Both the position numbers and the translations under genes were made by a program. From assembly GCF_000346465.2 (NCBI RefSeq), contig NC_034009.1, forward strand, positions 44,732,240-44,796,239: 64,000 bases of DNA, in the 5' to 3' direction. Shown in pieces: positions 55,940 to 64,000 of the stretch; position 1 is the first letter of the stretch; the number at the start of each line of letters is the position of its first letter. The notes beneath the pieces were generated by a model. The model searched no databases, was not told the DNA's origin, and saw only the letters and a program-made list of their open reading frames with translations. Source of the stretch: Prunus persica. Its lineage: Eukaryota > Streptophyta > Magnoliopsida > Rosales > Rosaceae.

Positions 55940-58900
55940 CTTCAGGTGCAACTAATCTGCATTAGGACAAGCTGCTGTTCATATGGAAGATCCATTTTCG
56001 CTCTATTCTGCCAACAAGTTGATGACTCTAGGGTGTAAATGTCGTTAAGGGCTTACGGTTTAGCCTTTAGGATATAAATATCAAGTTTTGGGCTGATGAG
56101 TTAAAACCCTTTTAAGCCCTAAACAAACACGTTTGGTGATAAAATAAAATAAAGCTGCTCTTCAAGTGGCAGCATAGACATTTACAGAGAGAATATCCGT
56201 TTAAGAAGCGACATATATATACGAATGTGTATATTTATATATATAACCCCCTTCCAAGGGATCCCTTTATACTATTCGCCAAAACGGATTGCAGGCAGCC
56301 CCAACCATCAGTGTGATCCAATGATCCACCCTTCATTTTTAATGACCTCATTAAAGGATCATCCTTACAAAAAATCAAAGAAACAGAAATCATTTAGCCA
56401 ACTATAACATAACAAATAGACGAATTCCAATAAAACAACCAAATGTTCAAGATGATAATCAAATGGTTAAAAAAATTCCTACTTTCATGATTTTTTGGGA
56501 AGGATGATTCATAAATAAGAATCTAAAAACTAGACAGTTCGGATCACTGAACGACCACATTGCGAAGTAGACCCAACAATGCAATCCCTCTTTACTATTA
56601 ATCAAAATGGATCCCTCTTAAGAGGGGGTTGAGAATATGTACTTCTGCTCCGCCTTGTCTGCGTATGGGCACACATGTACAAGAATACAACAAGAAGCCC
56701 AGTGCCCAAGTTCACTCCATCCAGAAGTTAAGGGATGGTCAAATACACACAACCTTAGCTCCAGTTCCTATATCATGTTTCTTGATTGGAACCCATGATA
56801 TCAAGATCATGATGGAACAACCTTACAGTTAACAAACCTTACCATTGCAATGAATATATAAATAAATATGTACATACATGTACAGATTAATCCAGAATGC
56901 ACTATGAATATTGTGATCAATAGACTTCAGAAAGAAAATAAATACTCACATCAGCCTGGTACTGAAGATCCTTTTTGAGTTTCCCACTTATGTAATCCCA
57001 TACCTGGAAGTGACACAAATATTTGAGAAAAAATGCATTCAAATTTCATCCAATGTTTCCATCCTGAACAAAAGCATCTCAATCACATATACCTCGATAA
57101 ACCCATCCATAGAGCAAGAGATAAGAAACTGGCCATCTGGTGAGAACCGAGCATATTCTGCATGACTTTTTGTCCCAAACTGCAGCAAAACACCACAAAT
57201 ACAGATTATAAGATCAAAAAGAAGTGGTCACAAATAATCAGGCACTGGAGTTAGTTTACATTAGTAAGGTCTTTGCAATTTATTTAAATTTCTTCATATG
57301 CCAATCCAGCTTTAGGAGAACCAAGAGAGCTAACATCTAAGACTGATGTTACATACTTTGTTTAGTGTAGTCTCCGTTCTTAAGATCTAATTTGAAACAA
57401 AGTTCAGTACCCATCGCTAAGAATGCGACATGATTCGCAATATACACTTTATACATTCCTGAACCAATAAAAGATAAATGAAACTGTGTCCAAACGAATA
57501 TTAAATTAGCTACATATGCGTTCCTTGCCTTTATTGTGTGTGAAAGAGTTGTTGGATACAAGTCGTCTACATCCTGTTTCATAGCAGCTGTTCCCCGAAA
57601 TAAGTCAAACTGTGTTCCCGGAGGAAGCAATCCTGACATAAAAAATAATTAACCACCTAAGTCAGTGACCCTTCCCATTTTTTAAACAGGAAACTGATTA
57701 GAATATATTGATAGAGAAAGCATCGATGCAAAGTGAACCAGAAGCCCTCTTCTTTTTATAGCAAACTGATAACTTATATAGATAAGAGCTAACACATGTA
57801 CATTGAACAAGCAGTCCACTTAACAAAAAGCACTTTGACAAGAGGAAGAGTGTAACTACGAAAGTACAGCCAAAGCAACAAGAAAATCAAAATACACCCA
57901 AGCATAATACAACATCCTAAGAGACATCAGCTTTTGAATCCAAGTTCAAAAGGAAGTAACAACAGTCTCTGAATTCAGAAGACATCAACTCTCAATGAAA
58001 GGCCTAAAATGTAGCCTTGTCCCACTCTCACAGGAAATCCACTGCCTCCCCATCTTTATGTTAAAATTTTCAACTGTTATTTTTTTCTGTTTCCTTTTTT
58101 TTAAAGAAAAATTAAGCTGCTTTTTAGGACCAAACCATCCAGAAAAAACCTAGCACAGAGTGACTCCACAGCAACTACCTCCAAAGGCACAAAATCTCTG
58201 CAAATAAAGAATCACAACATAGCATCACCTACTCACTTTAGCATCTTATCCTTCAACCAGAACCTCCACCTTTCTCCTTTCTCCAAACTATGGTTTATCG
58301 AAAACTGAATCTAAGAAATCCCAGTATTCGAGATCAAAAGACTTCTCAAAATCAACCTTTACGATCAACATCTTGTTTCTCAAAATTCTGTACTCCTCAA
58401 CAACCTCATTAGTCAATAACACTGCATCTAAAACCTTCCTATCTTTCACAAAAATGCCTTGAAAAGGCAATACCGTGTTCCCCAAACCTCTCTTAATCTA
58501 GAAGACAGAAGTTTACCTAGAACTTTGTATATGCGCTGAAATTTAGCTATCTTCAGAGCATTTGATTTGGGGGGATTAAAGAAATAAAGGCCTTTACCAC
58601 ATTCACTGCTATGTTTCAATGTGTAACTTCTCAACCTCCATGGCCTAACTTCTAAACTTGTTCCTCGTAGGAGATCTAATCGTGCAAACTCATGCATCCT
58701 CGTCAACTCAACTATGAACAATATCTCTTCTATTCTAAGGTCTCTAGCTAAGTGTATGTATCTAAGTTTCTCTCCTCCCATGTGATCTCTAACGAAATTA
58801 CAAGTCTTGAATAGGTTTTTTTTTATTGAAGGAGAGACATGGCATGGCAAGACATGCAAAGCTAGATCAATAAAAATCTCCATTTTCTCGTCTAACATAT

Positions 58901-60771
58901 CAGGGGAAAACTTCTTGTGGATAGATAAAACTTGGTTTCAATGGCACTTAAACCTTAACTGCAGGATGCACAAAGGTCCATACAGTTTTTTTGCCGCAAT
59001 CACCATGAAGAACATCTATAAGAATTAAAAAGTACTGCATATTTTAAAGAAAGGAGAGAAATGGGAGGGAGGAAGAAGAGAGTAATGCAAAAATGAATGT
59101 TAACCCACATATCCACAAGAGGATAATTGCTTGAAACCTCTTCCACACGTATTCATGGAGAACCTATACCAAATAACAAACAAAACAAAATAATAGATGA
59201 AAAAGTTCACCTTGATGCTGCTGCCACTTTAGAGCCTGACCAATTAGAGCCATTAATCTAGAAGGTGGCACCACAGTAACTTCTGCAGCAAGTGCTATTA
59301 AATGCAAAGGAAAAGAAAACTCATCAACCAAAACAGAAATTGCAAAGAATAAACTTCAAAAACAACTACTGTGATTTTTCCTTTTGCTTTTATAACTTAC
59401 TGAAAATATTTAAAACCAAATTTAATGATAGAAGAGAGATTGACTGAAACCTTGAGCAATTTGTGCACGCCGCTTCTCTTTTGTTGACTCTTGATAAGCC
59501 TGTTATAGACAACATAACCTTTAACTCTCTAATACAGCATCATACTGATTGATAGAAAGCAGAACATACTCCAAGACAATGGAGCGAGCCAGCAGCTCTA
59601 AGATTTACTCACTTTATTTCAATATATTGTTCAGTTTCTTATAACTGTTATATAGATGTGTGTTTGAATACTCAGTCTTACCTCAAAAACTTTTTTGGAT
59701 CTACATATCTCAAAACGTTTTAATTGTCAACCATCTCTCCACGACTCTAACATTTAGCATTTACCACTACTCTAATTTCATCATTCAAAACAACATCTTC
59801 AAATTACCTACATACAACCTCATCCTGACTTGTCAGTTCCTTCATAATCAAGGTAAAAAGATATTTCATTGTTGACACATGACCTAACCCTGCACTAATT
59901 GGACTCTTATTTTTTGTCTCCTAGAGTTGTCTTGACCATGGTCACAGCTCCATTGGACAACACAGCAAAGAGGGAAACTTTATTTTTAATTATGATTACG
60001 CAGATTACAATCTAAGAGACAGGACACCTAATCTCATTCATCAAATTTTCGGGCATCTACTATTACAGGATTACAATGGTTTTTTCTCATGACTTTGTTT
60101 TCATGTGTTCCATTATCTTATTCCTCTTGTTTGGCCCATTGATCTGCATTTAATAATTTGAATTTATTGTATTGCTTCTTTTGCATGCTTCTGAGTTCCA
60201 ATGCTTTTTCTATTTCTAGAAAAGGGAAGGGTAAAAAGCTGACTAACATGTTTATGGCAGGACTCCACGCCACAGAATCTCATGGTAAATAGCAATAAAG
60301 AAAAGAGGTTGAAATTCTTTCTTGCTATGACAAATATACAATAACTAGTGAGTCAAATAATTACACCAAAACTTTTTTCATACCTCATTTGGATCAAAAT
60401 AAGTTCTGACAAGGAGATGCTCAAGTCGCAAGTATCTTTCAGGTTGTTCTTGCTTCATTACACCCATTACCTGAGTTTGTCTTAAGATAGCACGAGCAGT
60501 ATCTAATTCTCGAAGTTCAATCATCTCCAGTACAATCTGCAAAATTTATAAGAAAGGAAAATTTATAACATGCCTAGAAGAAACATTACAAGAAAACTAC
60601 TTCAGTGTCAATCCATTTAAATTAATATCCATGGAAGTAGAGCAAACTGTACCTGGCAGAGGGATCATTGCGCTCATACTAACATTAAAGCTCAAACAAA
60701 GACACAACTCTGCAGCCCAAGTTGACACCAAACGAATAATCCATACCCAGACAATACAAATATGGCATTGA

Positions 60772-60802
<31 letters not shown>

Positions 60803-62490
60803 AGGAAGAAATATATCTGACCGGACTATGAAGAAGTACAAAAACACCAACTTCAGCTCATAGACAAAAAGTTAAATTCCCTTAGTCCCACTCATGAACA
60901 GAGAGAAATCTTCCACACTACAACTGGTAAGAGTCCATTTTTTCTCCCACGACATGTACAATTTAGTCTCTCACTGACCATAATCTTTTAATATGTTTGA
61001 CTCTTCTTACATAATTTCCAATTTCCGTCTGATGCATCTTACATGCAAAGGGTTCTATGGATTAAGACTAGAAAATGTTATTTAAGTGTTTAGGCATGTG
61101 TGTGGGTGTGCGTCCAAGGAGAGCAAGGGTATGACATTCACCCTTACATGGGAAGTTAATGCAATTTCGTACCCATTCCCAAGTTTCAAAGCCTTGAACC
61201 AAACGAGCCCTAAAGCTAAAGCCTTTTGAGTCTAGAAGGACATGCCCGGGGTGATACAAGAATCAGAAAACTAAATAAATGAGAAAATTAATAGTTACTT
61301 CAAGAATTGTGGAGTTAATGTCAAGAGTTATTTGTCTTAGGAAACCACAACCTCTTTAAGTTCTCTTCTTTTTTTATTTCTAGAAGTTATTAAGTGCTCC
61401 ATTTGAAGCCTATCAATAAAGTTATATGCTGTGAAGCAGCTCAGATATGATTGAATGAAAGTTTGAGCGTTTGTTTAAGATTAGGTGCCTTGTTATCTCT
61501 ACTACCTTCCTTTCTCTCGTCTACTAAACACTTCTCTATTTCTCTGCTGTCTCTATAATTACTCCAATCCTAACCTTCTTTGTTCTCTAAAATTTCTACC
61601 TCTTCAAATTTCTATCATCCTAAGCCCACCATAACTATACCCAAACACCCAACTCTGTGCTCTCCTGCATTGCCAGAGACTTCAGAATACCTCAAACTAA
61701 TTTCTCCCCTCAAATAAACCTTAACTACTTTCCTCACCTCAAATATACCTACACTATACCTGGGGAACTTAAAACACTTTCCTATATCAGAATCCACTTG
61801 TATTTTCTACAATTAAATCAAAAGCGCATGTTTGCTTTTTTCCTTGACTTTGAACCCTGATCACTGCAATCCGGTAACCATTATTGCCCTATCATGCATC
61901 TTATGAAGAGTTAGTGGTGGAAGTTCCTCATCTAGTAGTGCACATCAAACTTCAACCCACTAACCCTGCAAGAATCATACTAAATACAAGTAACACATGT
62001 CTTGAGAATAGCTTATCAGTTGACTAGTATACAAAACAAGTAACATTGCATCAGAGGAAGGAGCTATACGCTGAATGGTATTGTAAATATATCAGAAAGT
62101 GAAAGGAATGATATTCGACTAGCAACAGACATATAAAATGGTAAGTATTAATATTATCACACACCTGCTCGTACAAATCCTCCAACTTATTCCTGGGAAG
62201 CTTAAGTTGGGCCACTTGAGGCAAAATTGCATCCCACCTTCCACTATTTATATCAGCAATAAATGTCTCAACGCTGTCGACAGTGTTCAAAGAAACCTGG
62301 CACTCACTCTGTAATGTTTGAAAGGTTTGGTGCAAGGAATTCTCTTTGCAAAATTGAAGCACGATCTTGATGACACTGAAAGGAAATTGAAAAAAAAAAA
62401 AAAAAATCTCAGCACAATAGAAGAACACAGAGTAAACACGAAAAGCTCGAATAAAACATACTCTCGAGCTTCAATTTCTAAGGTCGACAT
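50869..62490 (-). CDS. SMU1: SMU1 splicing factor, LisH-CTLH-WD40 protein, 16 exons, complete
   Basis: Minus-strand exons: 62490-62462, 62375-62165, 60536-60384, 59499-59451, 59294-59211, 57632-57529, 57179-57093, 57003-56950, 55500-55405, 54458-54331, 54080-53954, 53848-53789, 53634-53527, 52242-52142, 51932-51881, 50967-50869. They join in frame with no stops to 513 residues, close to Arabidopsis SMU1. The N-terminus has LisH/CTLH ([32 protein letters not shown]). The linker ([21 protein letters not shown]) leads to a seven-bladed WD40 propeller ([32 protein letters not shown], GTVKVWDLKTT-like) ending TMKLWKP. SMU1 works with RED/IK in the spliceosomal B complex in the nucleus and affects alternative splicing. 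Intron 6 uses a GC donor (AAG|GCAAGG). Introns 5, 8, 9, 13 and 15 are long, with TE or repeat sequence in 5, 13 and 15. Confidence 0.97.
51190..51640. repeat. SMU1 intron 15 segment copied to 26874-27161 and 48405-48518
   Basis: Lies inside SMU1 intron 15. Parts of it occur in the UGT-GDSL region without any SMU1 exon. Because the intron is a fixed part of the gene, this copy is the likely source, unless both come from one dispersed repeat. It contains 'ggccttttggctgagac', which resembles a stretch of U2 snRNA but lacks the rest. Confidence 0.7.
52410..52930. repeat. SMU1 intron 13 repeat shared with 27660-27800 and 41140-41510
   Basis: Direct match to 27660-27800 in its first half, and inverted match to 41140-41470 over 52590-52930. 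It is not coding. It may be a dispersed repeat or the donor of the copies. Confidence 0.7.
55897..55940. repeat. CA/GA microsatellite in SMU1 intron 8
   Basis: (CA)-rich 'cacacacagatacacacacaca' passes into (GA)n. Intronic, with no sign of function. Confidence 0.85.
58288..58560 (-). pseudogene. LINE reverse transcriptase fragment in SMU1 intron 5
   Basis: Minus-strand translation reads [12 protein letters not shown] in one frame and then [31 protein letters not shown] and EYWDFLDSV in another. These are the conserved blocks of plant L1-type LINE reverse transcriptase. It is frameshifted and short. The adjoining sequence to 58898 has an open frame ([17 protein letters not shown]...) whose family I do not recognise. 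Confidence 0.8.
60773..60803. repeat. (AAAT)n microsatellite in SMU1 intron 2
   Basis: Repeated AAAT/AATA units, about seven in a row; intronic. Confidence 0.9.
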
Positions 62491-62896
62491 CTTCTCTGTA
62501 ACTAGAACGTCGAAGTGTTAGCTCAGAAAGAAACAGAGAGGACGATTAGGGTTTACTGTAACGTCTAGGATGCGAAAGGATAATATTGAAAGAGATAGAG
62601 AAGTGGATTCTTTGGTTTTTGGGGGCGTGAAGGTTGGGCAGCTGCGCCTGCGTGAGATTTCAGAGTGTGAAGGAGAAAGAAAGTTTGAAAGTGATAACTA
62701 TTGGGCCTAGTCGACAGAGGGGTGGTGGGAATTTAATTCGAAGGCCCAAAACTGCTTTTGTCTTCCAACAAGAAACCCACACGCCATGGTGATTATGCGT
62801 TGGGCTTGCGTGCTGCTACTTTCCTAAATCTGACCCAAGGTTTTTTTAAACATTCGGGTTGGGGAGTAAACGGAAGAGGAGAGAGATTTTAGAATT
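62491..62896 (-). promoter_or_regulatory. SMU1 5' UTR and promoter
   Basis: The 400 bp upstream of the SMU1 ATG are richer in G+C than the surroundings and purine-rich on one strand ('agaaagaaacagagaggacg'), typical of a plant housekeeping leader. The transcription start is not determined. A MULE lies directly beyond, so the promoter is bounded at 62897. Confidence 0.55.
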
Positions 62897-63942
62897 GGCA
62901 AAAAGTCACTTTTAGTCCATGTGGTTTACTGTTTTCATAATTAAAGCTCTTATGATTTTAATTTGGTCACTTTTACACCTGTGGTTTACAATTCCAAGCA
63001 ATTCAAGAACATTGTTGCCGTTTGAATTGTATCACGTGAGGGGCATGTAGAGGGGCATTATAATCAAATCCCTTGCAAATGGTTAGAACACATGCCTCCT
63101 AAACTCAAAGTTCCAACATATTCGTTTAAACACCCTTATCAGTCTACTGTCTAGTGTCTACTCCAGAGATGCACAAATTGGGGATTTTTTTAGCCTTAAG
63201 GTTTTCTTAAAAATTCTCATTTTTGCCTACCAAAATGGGTAAATCGATTGGTATATCCACAACCAAAATGACGAAGAGGAGAGAGGCAAGCAGTGCAAGC
63301 TTGAACAAACCACATAAGAAAGTGTTTGGGTTTGGGGCCTTCAATGGTTTAAGTACTTGGGTTTTCAATGCTTTGTTTAAGTGTCTGGTTTGGGTAAATC
63401 AGTTTCAATTTGGTTCACGGGCTTTTTTCTTTTTTGGTAACATGGGGGGCTAAAAGCCCAGCACAGCAACACCTAAGCAGCAAAAGAACGATGCCTGGAT
63501 GGTTCAAGGGCTTTCAATGGTTTTTACGTGTTTGGGTTTTCAATGCTTTGTTTATTCGGTTGTGTAGATGCGTCCGTGCTGGTGTTTTGTGGTTTTGTCA
63601 GATTGTGGCTTTTGGTCACTTCTGGTTGGGAAACGGAAGACTTTAGCAAGTAAAGGTTTATGAACCCTAAGCCCCAAATTCCCCCAAAGTTGCCTAATTT
63701 GAACTTAGAAGACGAACCAGCTTCGCTTATATCTAAGGTGGCAATATTTGACTATAATGCCCATCTATATGCCCCTCACATGCTACAGTACCAACAGCAG
63801 TGAAGTGAATTTCACTGAAATTGAGCAATGTCCTCGAATTGACTGGAATTGTAAACCACATGGGCAAAGTGACCAAATTGAAATCATATAGGCCTTAGTG
63901 GTAAAAGTGATAAACTACATAGACCAAGAGTGACTTTTTGCC
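62897..63942. mobile_element. Non-autonomous MULE with about 200-bp TIRs, 1046 bp
   Basis: The ends begin GGCAAAAAGTCACTTTTAG and the inverse of 'aagagtgactttttgcc'. Inverted similarity extends about 200 bp ('catgtggttta', 'tttggtcactttt', 'aggggcat'). The exact 9-bp target duplication TTTAGAATT is at 62888-62896 and 63943-63951. The interior has an open frame at 63223-63453 (MPTKMGKSIGIS...) and a related stretch near 63500-63590, repeating 'ttcaatggttt' and 'gggttttcaatgctttgttta'. It could be captured gene sequence, but I do not recognise it. Confidence 0.88.
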
Positions 63943-63951
63943 TTTAGAATT

Positions 63952-64000
63952 TTGCTGTGAAAATGGATGAGAGTGAAGAGATGCCACTAAATAACGACGT
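63952..64000. other. Window end, nothing assigned
   Basis: 49 bp of sequence after the MULE target duplication; too short to call. Confidence 0.3.

Noticed and set aside
63223..63453. Independent protein-coding gene
   Set aside because: It lies wholly within MULE ends, has no recognised domain, and ends in sequence that looks non-coding; kept only as possible captured sequence.
1..64000. CRISPR arrays, operons or bacterial features
   Set aside because: Introns, LTR elements, SINEs and plant protein families show nuclear plant DNA; the direct repeats found are LTRs, microsatellites or tandem duplications.

Overview
This is a plant nuclear genomic window, AT-rich and full of transposons, most likely from a Rosaceae species. 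The clues are intact glycosyltransferases closely resembling the apple/pear UGT88F group, a Cassandra TRIM element whose LTRs carry 5S-rRNA-like sequence, and plant-type intron/exon structures. Coordinates and splice sites were read by eye; no database search was possible.

Layout. 1-3496: 3' part of a decayed Ty1/copia element. 4112-6081: small three-exon conserved plant gene of unknown function (+). 7032-8714: intact five-exon GDSL esterase/lipase (+). 10187-32279: a repeated UGT-GDSL cluster on the minus strand. It holds UGT-A (intact, 10441-11877), GDSL2 (intact, 12257-14441), UGT-B (pseudogene), GDSL-B (pseudogene, split by a gene-capturing Mutator element with an LTR element nested inside it), UGT-C (intact, 24898-26334), a GDSL last-exon fragment, and UGT-D (pseudogene). 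UGT-B and UGT-D share one aberrant junction to the 3' end of a copia element, so that rearrangement was duplicated.

27162-47460: a large interrupted inverted repeat. Its arms act as each other's empty-site controls and date a stack of insertions: Cassandra (28733-29333), small TIR elements (33407-33869, 40143-40724), a 5.5-kb MULE (34614-40128) and a Ty3 element (42097-47450, 5-bp TSD AGCTT). The MULE has a dead mudrA-like transposase plus an apparently intact GRF zinc-finger/coiled-coil/membrane gene. 48519-49027: an inverted copy of the GDSL-fragment/UGT-promoter segment.

50869-62490 (-): a complete 16-exon gene for the spliceosomal WD40 protein SMU1 (513 aa) with one GC-AG intron; pieces of its introns are copied into the UGT-GDSL region. 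62897-63942: a 1-kb non-autonomous MULE with a 9-bp TSD just upstream of SMU1.

Functionally, the intact genes are one predicted splicing factor, one unknown small protein, two secreted GDSL hydrolases and two nearly identical family-1 glycosyltransferases (probably flavonoid/dihydrochalcone glucosyltransferases by family). The rest is mobile DNA and pseudogenes.
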